This document shows, in pieces, positions 49,282 through 58,628 of a DNA stretch of 64,000 nt. Below the pieces are notes generated by a model. The model worked only from the letters and a program-made list of their open reading frames with translations. It made no database searches and was not told the DNA's origin. Origin of the DNA: Obelidium mucronatum (lineage: Eukaryota; Chytridiomycota; Chytridiomycetes; Chytridiales; Chytriomycetaceae); contig JAIVFH010000147.1 in the NCBI GenBank assembly GCA_025765595.1, forward strand, positions 1 through 64,000. The letters are read 5' to 3'. The translations under genes were made by a program, and so were the position numbers. Numbering within the stretch: position 1 is the first letter of the stretch; each line of letters begins with the position of its first letter.

Positions 49282-49878
49282 ATGTTCAGCTTCTTCGCCC
49301 CGAAGGCCGCGCCGCCAATGCCTGCGGCCGAGTACTGCGCCGCGACGGGCTGCTCGCCGAACGCGCTCAGCGCGCGGCCGAACTACGCCGGCTTCCCGGT
49401 GCTCGGCGACGAGTCCCTGATGGCGCCCAAGAGCCACGGCCCGTGCTCGGCGCCGCCGATGGCGCCGCTGCGCTTTGGCGCCGACGCCGCCACGGCGCGG
49501 CGCATCTGCTGCCACAACCGCCACTACGCCGAGCGCGCGGGCTCCTTCCTCGACACGGACTGGCCCGCCGCCGTCTCGCGCTCCGAGCCCACAACCTACT
49601 ACGACTCCGTGTCCGGAAAGCCGCTGTTCCGCGCGCCGATCGGGCGTTCGTTCGACGACTTTCTGCGCGAGAGCAGCGCACACGGGTGGCCGAGCTTCAG
49701 GGACTCGGAAGTCGTGTGGGACAATGTGCGCGTTCTCAGGGACGGCGAGTGTGTGAGCACCACGGGAACCCACTTGGGCCACAATATTCCTGACGGGAAA
49801 GGGAACAGGTACTGCATCAATCTGGTGTCGGTGGCGGGCAGTCCTGTTTCTGGTGTTGCCGAACGCGCCGAGTTGTGA
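49282..49878 (+). CDS. MsrB-like protein lacking the zinc CxxC motif
   Basis: Intronless, 198 aa. The C-terminal half resembles methionine-R-sulfoxide reductase B: SGKPLF, then SSAHGWPSF, then GTHLGHNIPDGKGNRYCIN, which keeps the catalytic Cys context (RYCIN) and the HLGH motif. The usual CxxCG before PLF reads YYDSVSGKPLF, so that zinc ligand pair is absent. N-terminal cysteines (CAATGC, CC) could substitute. Codon usage is very GC-rich. Reduction of methionine sulfoxide is plausible but not certain. The 3' end of this gene is duplicated at 51369-51541. Confidence 0.68.
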   Translation: MFSFFAPKAAPPMPAAEYCAATGCSPNALSARPNYAGFPVLGDESLMAPKSHGPCSAPPMAPLRFGADAATARRICCHNRHYAERAGSFLDTDWPAAVSRSEPTTYYDSVSGKPLFRAPIGRSFDDFLRESSAHGWPSFRDSEVVWDNVRVLRDGECVSTTGTHLGHNIPDGKGNRYCINLVSVAGSPVSGVAERAEL

Positions 49879-49993
49879 GGAAAACAAACATGCAACACAA
49901 CCGGAATCTTGCAATACTATGCTCTCATACTGTCATGTACTTCTTTCATTTTTTTTGCTCTCTCAAAACCCAAGAATAAATAAATCACCATCC
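49830..49993 (+). repeat. 3' end of MsrB-like gene, source of duplicated segment
   Basis: This segment (last codons, stop and 3' flank) is clearly similar to 51369-51541. Its right end, read on the minus strand, matches the last codons of the F-box/propeller genes (GDLFILGF and stop), so a relic of that gene's end already lies next to the MsrB-like gene. Confidence 0.75.
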
Positions 49994-50032
49994 CATCCAA
50001 AACTCCCACACCCATTTCACCATTTCACACAA

Positions 50033-51104
50033 ATGACCTACGACCAAATCGTTAAGTTCGCCAAATCAATCGGTGTGCTTGCAGTATGCTCTGGAGTCGC
50101 CACCGTGAATGGCCAACAATGGATTGATGACATTGACATTCTGGACAATCTAGATATTGTGTACAGCCCCGAAGACGGAGAGACAGGTTTTGATATCGCA
50201 ATGAAAATCAAACAGTGGCTGGGATACTCAAGTCCGAAAGCGGAGCTTCTTGTCGTGTGTATAGTAGAGATGAAGTCGCTTTGCATTGATCTTGCCAGGC
50301 TTTTTCAGGTTCCCATGAATGAGTCGTGAGTGTTTCTTGCACAAACCACACATTGTATGTTGCTGATGAGCGTTACTTCACAACAATAAGGAGCGACACA
50401 TTGGAGGAACTGACAAACCAATGTGCAGATGCTTTTGAGAAAAACGGAGCTGCGGACTTTCAAGACTTGATCACAGCCCTCAGGAACCTGGACAGCCTTA
50501 CAATCACACCACACGTTTGTAAAGTGTTGTCTGCCGCTGTTATTTTATTGAAGCATAAGCTGGATTATGAATTCCCGGAATTCCATCAAATCGTGACGGC
50601 AAGACCCGACACGTCCCTTGAAAACCGCCAAATCAATGACCTCTCCATTCCCCTCCGTCCTACATGGGCTGTTGATGGTGTTTTATTTGGTCACACTTTT
50701 CTTGTCGATTGGCAACGCGCACTGAGTGAAGGGTTTTACAATTTTGCATCCCACCACGTGTCAGACACAGTCAAGTTTTCAGTTGCGCGTCAGTTTTCAG
50801 AGCAAGAAAATCCCAAAACATCTCACATACGGGTAGATTTTGAAGCCTGGAATTCTGGTGAGAGCCCAAAACAAAAAAAAGTGCGATTTTTTTTTTGCTG
50901 TCTCACGTAACTAAAGAAGTCAGTCCAGATAGAATTGACGAGCAAACCTTGTTCACCTTTGAAAAGTATGGAGGGAATGTTGTTCGCGGCGCTGGAAGTT
51001 TCTTTTGTGTCTTTAAGTTTAGCAATGGAGAAGTTGCCTTCTTGCAAGCTGCTGCTATTGACTGGGAAGTGACTGAGATTGTTATTACATACAATCCAGT
51101 TTAA
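50033..51104 (+). CDS. protein of unknown function
   Basis: Proposed exons 50033-50325, 50391-50857 and 50917-51104 (315 aa). The first intron uses a perfect GTGAGT donor; an alternative donor exists about 15 nt upstream. The product is soluble, with no signal or membrane segment. Segments such as FGHTFLVDWQRALSEGFYNFASHHVSDTV suggest a folded domain, but no family is recognised. It lies within the duplicated MsrB/F-box region yet has no second copy here. Confidence 0.6.
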
Positions 51105-51515
51105 AGTCTCATTCAAAAGATTATCACAATTCATTGCCATATTATGCAACAGTTCAGTTTTATAGATAAGATTTTAGGGATAAGGTCCGGCTTAAAATAC
51201 AACGAAAGTTAGGAGAAGGATTATATATTGTCTAGAACCCAAGAATAAACAATTTCATTTCCAATTACAAAATGGCTCGACCCAACAACACAAGCACGCG
51301 GATCTGAGACGCGAAGATTCATTTCTTGGATCATGTCTCCTTCTAGTTTTGATACTTGCACTGGTATAGGTGGCAGGCAGTGCTGTTTCTGGTGTTACCA
51401 AACGCGCCGAGTTGTGAGAATGACAGACACACATACAACCAGAATCTCACAATACTACGCTCTCATACATATACTTCTTTTATTTTTTTTTTTTTTTTTT
51501 TTTTTTTTTGCTCTC
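51105..51515. other. gene debris and spacer
   Basis: After the stop of the unknown gene this stretch is built of the two degraded gene fragments listed separately. It contains no intact gene. Confidence 0.6.
51228..51362 (-). pseudogene. 3' fragment of a third F-box/propeller gene
   Basis: On the minus strand this piece translates to MNLRVSDPRACVVGSSH followed by FVIGN, closely matching the C-termini of the two genes to its right (VSDPRACVVGSSHLVIGNG), then loses frame before the stop. An in-frame TAG also precedes the conserved Met. Only the last 45 or so codons survive. Confidence 0.82.
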
Positions 51516-51541
51516 TCAAAACCCAAGAATAAATAAATCCC
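51369..51541 (+). pseudogene. 3' fragment of MsrB-like gene
   Basis: Matches 49830-49993 over the last 15 or so codons, stop codon and 3' flank (both read CGCGCCGAGTTGTGAG). The upstream catalytic part is missing. A T8 run in the source is T26 here (51483-51508). Its right end overlaps the last codons of the intact F-box gene on the other strand. Confidence 0.82.
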
Positions 51542-52901
51542 CATCTCCATTTCCAATTACAAGATGACTTGACCCAACAATACAAGCACAAGGATTCGAA
51601 ATGCGAACAAGGTTCATGCCTTTCATGATGCTGTTTTTCAGTTCCGATACCTGCACAAACTGGTTATCGTGAGGCTTATATTCCCAGAACGAAATTCCCG
51701 TTTTATGGACAAGAATGAAGGAGTTGTTGTAGACAGAGAATGCAGGAGACTGAACGTTCAGAACTATTGCTTCTGACTTGATGCTTTCTTTTTGCATGTT
51801 GAGAGTCGCGGGCGAGTTTTGCGAGTACGAGATTTTCGCAAGAGTGGTGCCACTTGTGGCAACAATAAGAGTTTCCGTGAGAACAAGCGAATGTATAGGA
51901 TATTCAACTTGAATAACGCGAAGCAGGGTCCACGGACCGTCGGATTGAATACACGAGGGATTGTTGGCTTTCCAAATGGATAACAGGCGGTTGGAAGACA
52001 CAACCATGATGTCTTCTCGTTTTTGGATAATGTTAATCCTGCCGCTTGAATGAACTGTAGACGTAGCAACCACCTGACCTCTTTTGAAGTTGTAGGTTTG
52101 AAGAAGGCCATCGGCACTTCCAGTTATGATGTAGTTGCGATCAACAAGAATCGCGTCAACAGCATTCTTATTTTGAGCGTATCCTTGTTGTCGAGGTGTC
52201 CAATGCTTGATCAACGTGTCAAAAATGACAGCATACCCCAACGTGGACACCTCAAAAATGGCAACATGTCGATCAAAACAGCCAACAGCGATCCAAATAC
52301 ACTGGTTATTCAATGACCATTGCGCATCCATACAAGACACCATAGCACCGCCAACATCAACTTGAAAATGCGCCATTCTTGCACATTTCATGTCCGACAC
52401 CTCAACAACGCCATTTGTACCAACAGATACAATCAGCTGATCCCTGAATTTCCCAAGAACGACTTGAACGCTCTTCAGCGCCACAATTCTTGAATTATGA
52501 AGGTTGAGCTTCTTTGGTTGCCGGGGCTTCAGTTTTAAACTCCTCCATCGATTGTATTGGGGAACGCTTTGCTTTGCTTCCTTGTATGGATCTGGTTCAT
52601 CCATCAGCTTGGCGGCGGCGGCGCCGGCAAAGGCATTCACACGATGTGAAAGTGCAACGTGTTGCCAGATTGTTTTATCGTCGACTAGGGTGTTCCACGC
52701 TTGGCTGACTCGGGCTGCTGATGCAAGGTCTTTTGGGGATAGCAAGAACAAAATCTGTTGGGCGATTTCTGTCGGAAAGAGAGACAGAATGTCCTTTTTG
52801 AAGGTGGCGCCTTGATCTTGAAGCAATGGAAGTCGGTTGAATGGGGTAACCAACATAACAACGAACCTTTGGAGCACAAAAAAATCCAAGCATGAGTGCA
52901 T
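51516..52901 (-). CDS. F-box protein with propeller-like domain, copy 1
   Basis: Intronless, 461 aa. The F-box lies near residues 40-85 (LFPTEIAQQILFLLSPKDLASAARVSQAWNTL, shortened here). The rest resembles degenerate WD40 blades (DAILVDRNYIITGSADGLLQTYNF). It is a paralogue of the gene at 52933-54297; the end GDLFILGF is identical. A second Met at 52856 could be the true start; the one used leaves 31 bp to the neighbouring stop codon. Likely an SCF substrate receptor; target unknown. Confidence 0.75.
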   Translation of the reverse strand: MHSCLDFFVLQRFVVMLVTPFNRLPLLQDQGATFKKDILSLFPTEIAQQILFLLSPKDLASAARVSQAWNTLVDDKTIWQHVALSHRVNAFAGAAAAKLMDEPDPYKEAKQSVPQYNRWRSLKLKPRQPKKLNLHNSRIVALKSVQVVLGKFRDQLIVSVGTNGVVEVSDMKCARMAHFQVDVGGAMVSCMDAQWSLNNQCIWIAVGCFDRHVAIFEVSTLGYAVIFDTLIKHWTPRQQGYAQNKNAVDAILVDRNYIITGSADGLLQTYNFKRGQVVATSTVHSSGRINIIQKREDIMVVSSNRLLSIWKANNPSCIQSDGPWTLLRVIQVEYPIHSLVLTETLIVATSGTTLAKISYSQNSPATLNMQKESIKSEAIVLNVQSPAFSVYNNSFILVHKTGISFWEYKPHDNQFVQVSELKNSIMKGMNLVRISNPCACIVGSSHLVIGNGDGDLFILGF

Positions 52902-52932
52902 GAATTTAATCTATTTAGTAATTCTTATTGTT

Positions 52933-54297
52933 CTAGAACCCAAGAATAAACAAATCTCCGTTCCCATTTCCAATCACTAAATGACTCGACCCGACAACAC
53001 AAGCACGCGGATCTGAGACGCGAAGATTCATTCCTTTGATCATGTATCCTTCTAGCTCCGATAACTGCACAAACTTGCGTTTGTGTTGGTTGTATTCCCA
53101 GAATCCAATTCCCATGTTGTCCATTATGATGAAAGATTTGCTGTAGACGGAGAATGTTGGGGATGAAGGAGCGGATGAGAAGTGTAAAATCAAGCTTCTG
53201 TCGTGAATAGATCCTTCTTGTTTGTGGATGGTGAGCGAGTCTTGGAGATGTGAGATTTTAGTGAGAGTAGTCTTGGTGCACGCGATAACGTGGGTTTCAG
53301 CCAAGACAAGTGAGTGAATATGATGAGCGAGTGTGAGTGTATGATGCAAGATCCACGGACTGTCTGATTGAATGGGCGTGGGATTCTGGTTCGCTTTCCA
53401 GATGGACAATAGGCAATCGGTGGAAGATACGACCATGATTTCTTGTCGTTTTTGAATATGATTAATCCGACCGTTTGAGTGAATCGTGGAAGTGGCAATC
53501 ACTTGAGATTCTTTGAAATTGTAGGTTTGAAGAACACCGTCGGCACTGCCAGATATGATGAGGTGGTCCGAATCAACAAGAATCGCTGTAACAGCATTCA
53601 TATGGAGGACATATGCGTCTTGATAAGGCGTGCATGTTTTAGTCACCTTGTGGTGACTGTCTTCCTTGGATGAAACGCGTACAACCAAAACCGCTACATG
53701 TCGCGAAAAGCCGCCAACAGCGATCCAAATACACTGCTCCTCCAAAGACCATTGAGAATCCATACATGAAACAGCACCCACAGTGGCAACGTCAATTTGC
53801 CAGTGACTCATTCTTGTTCCATTCAAGTCAAATAATTCAACAACTCCATTCGCACTTGCAGATACAATCCACTCTTCCCTGACTTTTCGAATGAGTACTT
53901 GAACATTCTTTAATGCCACGATTCTGGTGCTGTGAAAATGCAGCTTCTTTGGCGCCATTTTGGGTGTAAACGACCTCCATCGTTTATGTTGCGCGACTCG
54001 TTGCTTGGCTTCGTTGTATGGATCCTCGACCGCGACACATGCATTCGCGGCATGTGTAGACGCTACATGTTGCCAGATTGTGCTGGCGTCGACCAGCGCA
54101 TTCCAGTCTCGACAGACACGGGCTGCTGAAGCAAGGTCTTTTGGGTCCAGCAAGAACAGGACTTGCTGTGCGATTTCGGTCGGCAGGAGCGACAGAATGT
54201 TCTTTTCTGAGATTGCGCGTATTACGTGTTGATGAAGTGCAAGCAGGTCTGTGAGCGAGAGTTGGCTGACAGTGTGGAGCAAGAGTTGACGTGACAT
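52933..54297 (-). CDS. F-box protein with propeller-like domain, copy 2
   Basis: Intronless, 454 aa from the ATG at 54297; the frame is open further upstream but that part overlaps the divergent REEP gene. The F-box (LLPTEIAQQVLFLLDPKDL) sits near residues 38-80. Degenerate WD blades follow (AILVDSDHLIISGSADGVL). It is tandem to copy 1, with a fragment of a third copy at 51228-51362. The start codon lies 39 bp from that of the REEP gene on the other strand. Confidence 0.77.
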   Translation of the reverse strand: MSRQLLLHTVSQLSLTDLLALHQHVIRAISEKNILSLLPTEIAQQVLFLLDPKDLASAARVCRDWNALVDASTIWQHVASTHAANACVAVEDPYNEAKQRVAQHKRWRSFTPKMAPKKLHFHSTRIVALKNVQVLIRKVREEWIVSASANGVVELFDLNGTRMSHWQIDVATVGAVSCMDSQWSLEEQCIWIAVGGFSRHVAVLVVRVSSKEDSHHKVTKTCTPYQDAYVLHMNAVTAILVDSDHLIISGSADGVLQTYNFKESQVIATSTIHSNGRINHIQKRQEIMVVSSTDCLLSIWKANQNPTPIQSDSPWILHHTLTLAHHIHSLVLAETHVIACTKTTLTKISHLQDSLTIHKQEGSIHDRSLILHFSSAPSSPTFSVYSKSFIIMDNMGIGFWEYNQHKRKFVQLSELEGYMIKGMNLRVSDPRACVVGSSHLVIGNGNGDLFILGF

Positions 54298-54336
54298 TTC
54301 TGTTTTGGAAACACCGACACACAAAACCACAGCCCG

Positions 54337-55248
54337 ATGATGGGCCGCGACCGCATTCCGCTCATGATTCCCGTTTCGCGCATCAGCGAAGTCAGCGACG
54401 CCAGCGCCGCGCCGAAGAAGAAGTCGCTGCTGGCGTTCTTTGTCGCCAAAGACAACTGGCAGCGCCGCAGCGTCCGCGCCGCTTCGGCCGCCGCGCTGCC
54501 CGCCGTGTCCGAACAGCAGCGCGCGTCCGAACAGCCCGTGTCCGAACACGAAAGCGAAAGCGAAGGCGAAGGCGACTCGCCCATCTCGACCCACGTGCGC
54601 CGCCAGCTGCAGCGGCTCGGCCGCAACAGCGACCTGGCGCCGTACCTCGGCTATCTGCATGCGTTCGCGCGGGTCCTGCGTCTCGTCGAAAAGTACGCCC
54701 ACAGCTTCCCGCTGCTAATGCATCTGTACAGAAAGTACGAAGTGCCCCCTCTGACCCAAGCTGCGCTGATCGCCACAGCGGCACTCTCCGTATTCCGGAG
54801 AGCCATGCAGCACCACGCCCGTCTTGTCTCCAGTCTCTTTGGCGTTGCGTATCCGGCGCTAATGTCAATCTTGGCGGTCGAAAGACCGCGCGATGGCGAT
54901 GAGGAAAGGCTGTTTACTTACTGTGAGTTATAGATTGACTGAGTTAAAACAGCAGAGCTAAATCTACTTTGAACTTGCAGGGACCGCGTTTGGATTCTTT
55001 ACAGTGTTGGATCATTTGTCTCCCCAGATTTTAGCCCTCTATCCTGCCTATTTCACAACGAAAATGTCAATACTTTACTGGCTCTATTCAAAGGAAGGAT
55101 CTTTTCTAGTTTACAGAAAGTTTTTGCGGCCTTTGTTGGTCAAGGTATGTTTTGTCTTTACAAGCATTCACTTGACTGACTGTTAATACCCTTCTTCGTT
55201 CATCGACAGCACTTTTCAGCATTGGGGTACAAAGATGAAGCGGAGTAG
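54337..55248 (+). CDS. TB2/DP1/HVA22 (REEP) family membrane protein
   Basis: Exons 54337-54922, 54981-55144 and 55210-55248 encode 262 aa. The N-terminal 100 residues are hydrophilic with an acidic patch (SEHESESEGEGDSP). The C-terminal part has the family layout: GVAYPALMSILAVERPRDGDEERLFTY, then WTAFGFFTVLDHLSPQI, then YWLYSKEGSFLVYRKFLRP (shortened here). It is probably an ER tubule-shaping or cargo protein. The first 380 bp are very GC-rich. A neighbouring ATG at 54340 is an alternative start. Related to but divergent from the Yop1-like gene at 34867. Confidence 0.8.
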
Positions 55249-55335
55249 ATATTTAAGATTAAAGAATGATAAATGTATCCCACGATTTCTCTATTTTGAT
55301 ATAAGACTGGTTTTCATTTGAAATCAACCAACAAA

Positions 55336-56761
55336 ATGCACCACCTGTTTGTCCTCCAACACGGTCTCTGGGGCGATGAAACGCACATGAACTTCATCAT
55401 TGAAACCATCAAACAAAGGCATTCATCAGAAGACATTGAGTTTCTCAACTGTGCTCTCAACACTGGCACAAACACGTATGCTGGAATTGACGGGTGTGGC
55501 CACATTCTCGTCAAACAGATCCTCGACCGCTTGAAAGATGAATCCAAGCCTCGAATTACTCATATCTCGTTCATTGGATACTCTTTTGGTGGGCTGGTTG
55601 TGCGCTATGCCATTGGTGTTTTGTATGCAAAGGGCCTTCTTTGCTCTGGGTCTTCGACTACACCATCAACAGAAGAGGCAAGCCTCGATGCAAGTGAACC
55701 CAAATTGATTGCAACGCATTTTATTACATTTGCATCTCCTCATTTGGGTGCGCCAAGAACATCTCCAGAGTCCGCCCTGAACCCAGTATTCAACAATGGG
55801 GCAGCCGTTCTTGCAGCTTCAACGGGAACCCAAATGGTCTTGAAAGATAAATCCTTCAGAGGAAGAAAAGCCATTTGTCTCCTGGCGGATCCAAAATTAC
55901 CCTTTTGGCAAGGGCTTGAACTGGTAAGAAATTTATCCCTTCTACTTTTGTGCTTAAGCCTATGTATTCATCTAAACACAATCTTAGTTCAAAACTCGCG
56001 TCTGCTATGGAAACATTCTCTCCGACCCCCTCGTCCCACACTACACCGCAACAATCACCCCACATCCACAAGACCCGAAACCACTCACAAAGTCACAAAT
56101 CAAAGCCCTCCAACCCATCGATCCACTGTACCCTTCCATCGTCCACTTTGACGCGTCCAATCTCCCGTCGCCAGACCCACTCGCCGATGAAGCAGACAAG
56201 GAACCGCCCAAATCCGTACGCGAGAAAATCACAACCCCGCTGTTTTATTCCCTGTTTATCACTATCGCGTTGGTCGCGCTTGGGGGTCGGCGGTTGTTTT
56301 GGGAGGGTATCAAAACAACACGCGTTGTAAAGAGAATTGCGACTGGTACTGGTTCGCCCGGAACGGCGGCGGCAGCAACGGCGGCGGCGGCTTCACGACC
56401 GCCGAGCAGCTCCTCGGCAAGGCTAACTAGAACCTGCAGCGGCGCGTCTCAAATTTCCGGGGAATGGAGTAGCGCTGTTGGGTATCACAGTTTCGGATGG
56501 TTAGAATCCTGGACGAATGCGAGTAGCGATTCTCGGTCGGTTTCAGAAGAAGAAGGAGGAGAAGATGAAATCGAGGTGGGTGGAGACGTGGGAGAGAAGG
56601 ATGTTCAAGACTATGCTGTTAGACAGCTGTCGAAGCTCAGTTGGGATCGCGTTCATGTGAAAAGTGGGTTCCAAAGAGCGCATGCAACGATTATTAGAAG
56701 GGCGGATAACTTTAAGGGGAATGAGGATGTTGTACAGCATTTCGTTGATACGTATCTTTGA
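55336..56761 (+). CDS. DUF676/ROG1-type serine lipase
   Basis: Exons 55336-55923 and 55988-56761 encode 453 aa. The alpha/beta-hydrolase half shows VLQHGLWGD (residues 6-14), the nucleophile elbow GYSFGGLVVRYA (about 81), and ASPHLGAPR, all typical of DUF676 lipases such as yeast Rog1. A transmembrane-like helix (FYSLFITIALVALGG) lies near residue 295, followed by an Ala/Ser-rich stretch. The C-terminal segment with RQLSKLSWDRVHV and HATIIRR matches the family's end, where a His completes the triad. Substrate probably a glycerolipid or phospholipid, by family. Confidence 0.85.
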
Positions 56762-57867
56762 TGATGTTAATAAAACCAAAAAGGGGCAAAGTGAGCGTGT
56801 ATGCAAGACCCAGATACCGTCATTGACCAGGTAGGAAACCAATTCTGCGTCTTAACGTAGACTTTTCTTATTTTCAGGGGCTCGTTTTTTTTTTTTTTAG
56901 GTGTGTTCATTTCAGTCAACTGGAACGTTTCCAAGGTTGCATCAAAGCATTTTCGACATTGTGGGATTTAATGATAACTCCAAGGGCCCATGGTGTTAAT
57001 GAGTAGCGTTTCCATCAAATGCACACCATTCTTTGGACCATGCATTCATTTTTTTCTCTTTGATTTGCTGAACAACGTCAAATAGTGGGTTCATGATTCC
57101 AACAAAACCATCTTGATCTTTGTGAGACAGGAGAAGGATCCAAAAGTGAAAGTAAAGATTTTTGGAAGTGGAATCTTTTGGCTTTCAAAGGCTGGATCGC
57201 GTTTGAATTGGTTTGGTTTGGGTATACAGCACAAGCTTCAAATATACTATTTGGTTTGTTTTTTTCCTCGCTCGGTAACATATAAAACCTCGCTCTTTCT
57301 TTTTTTAATAAAAAAATTGGTACCTACTCTCAAACTGCTTGCATTCTTTTGATGTTGATATCATTGCTCTTTTGCTAAAGTTGTTGAGCTTTATATTTTT
57401 GATAATTTAGGCTCACTGTTTATCAATTTCAGTTTTCAGGGGTTTTCAAACAACACGCAAAGGTGTGAAACAAAACAAAACAAAGCAATGTACCCCTGAA
57501 ATTGGTAATCGAGTTGAAAAAAAAAAGCCAATAAGAGACTCAAGCTGTGCGAAAATGTATTCTCACATTCTTAATTGCTTTCTCATATTGCTTTTTTTTT
57601 GCCCTAATTTGCAGCAACATCTGTGGAATGATATTTCGACCACCACGGGAAATCAATCTCAGTTCTGTATTTGAGAATTGATAATAGATCTCGTCTGGAA
57701 TATTTATCGTTGAATTAATGAACAGAGCGAATATTTCGTCGACTCATATTGTAGCAATGTGATAAATGAGGGTGAGTCATACTAACGCACTCAAAAAACA
57801 AAAAGGGTATAAAAAAGCCACCACCACCCACAACGAAACAAAACAAACCAAAAAAAAAGAAAATCAG
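56762..57867. other. 1.1-kb intergenic region
   Basis: AT-rich with several T-runs. Reading frames here lack any protein-like composition. Nothing recognised. Confidence 0.5.
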
Positions 57868-58101
57868 ATGCCACACGAAAAGCACGTCGAAAACAAGAAC
57901 GACCACCAATCGCACGGAAAGTTCTCGAACCACGAACAAGTCAAGAAAGACGGCGCTGGAAAGTTCAATGTTGGAACTTTTGCAGATGAAATTGCCGAAG
58001 GCGCTTCCCACACATTTGATGCCGCGAAAGCTGCTGTCGGTGCAAACAAGGTCAACGTTGTGAATCAGGAAGAGTTTGAAAAGGCCAAGCCTAGCGCCTA
58101 A
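57868..58101 (+). CDS. Stf2-like small hydrophilin
   Basis: A 77-aa highly charged protein without introns, starting at the ATG at 57868. The stretch SNHEQVKKDGAGKFNVGTFADEI resembles the core of fungal Stf2/Tfs-type hydrophilins and of the HABP4/SERBP1 RGG family (GxGKGNWG-DEI), here shown in shortened form. In yeast such proteins protect cells during desiccation and associate with ATP synthase. A long purine-rich leader precedes it. Assignment rests on this short motif. Confidence 0.6.
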   Translation: MPHEKHVENKNDHQSHGKFSNHEQVKKDGAGKFNVGTFADEIAEGASHTFDAAKAAVGANKVNVVNQEEFEKAKPSA

Positions 58102-58190
58102 GATCCTTCTTTATACCCCAACCGAATAATATTCTGTATTTAAGCATTTCAAAATAAAAAGATTCGTTTTCTTTTTGTTTTGAATCTGAA

Positions 58191-58595
58191 ATGACCATTG
58201 TGAACCCATACTTTGTTGGAATTCCACACCCACTCCACCGCTCTTTCAATTCGTTCGACGAATTTTACCCGTTTTACCTTGGTAAGTGCGGCGCATATAC
58301 ATATGCTCATCAACTTTTGGTATTGAAATGAAAGTAAGGCGAGCATCACAATCGCACAAGCAGACGGCTCCACTTTCTTGGAACAACACTAGCAATTGGA
58401 GTATCCACTACTGCTATAGTGTACGGAAGGCCAGAGCTTCTTATTGGGGTTCCAATCGCTGGTTATTCTTTTGCTTGGTTGGGCCACTTTGCATTTGAAA
58501 AGAATTCTCCAGCCACTATCAGATATCCTGTGTGGTCTCTTATGGGAGACTTCCGATTGTACTTTGAGATTTTAACTCGTCAAAGATCGTTTTAA
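58191..58595 (+). CDS. DUF962/Mpo1-like membrane protein
   Basis: Exons 58191-58281 and 58339-58595 encode 115 aa. The DUF962 signature FYPFYLGEHHNRTSRRLHFLG spans the splice junction (split: FYPFYL and GEHHNRTSRRLHF). Two short hydrophobic segments follow (GTTLAIGVSTTAIVYG, GYSFAWLGHFAFE), then FRYP-like DF and YF residues. Mpo1 is an ER dioxygenase that shortens 2-hydroxy fatty acids by alpha-oxidation; this protein keeps the His-rich motif but is shorter than yeast Mpo1. The exact reaction is unproven here. Confidence 0.78.
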
Positions 58596-58628
58596 AAAAA
58601 AGAATCCGAAATAAATCGTGAACTTTAC

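Noticed and set aside
54298..54702. N-terminal extension of the second F-box/propeller gene to 54702
   Set aside because: It lies wholly antisense to the REEP exon 1, is low-complexity, and has no counterpart in the paralogue.
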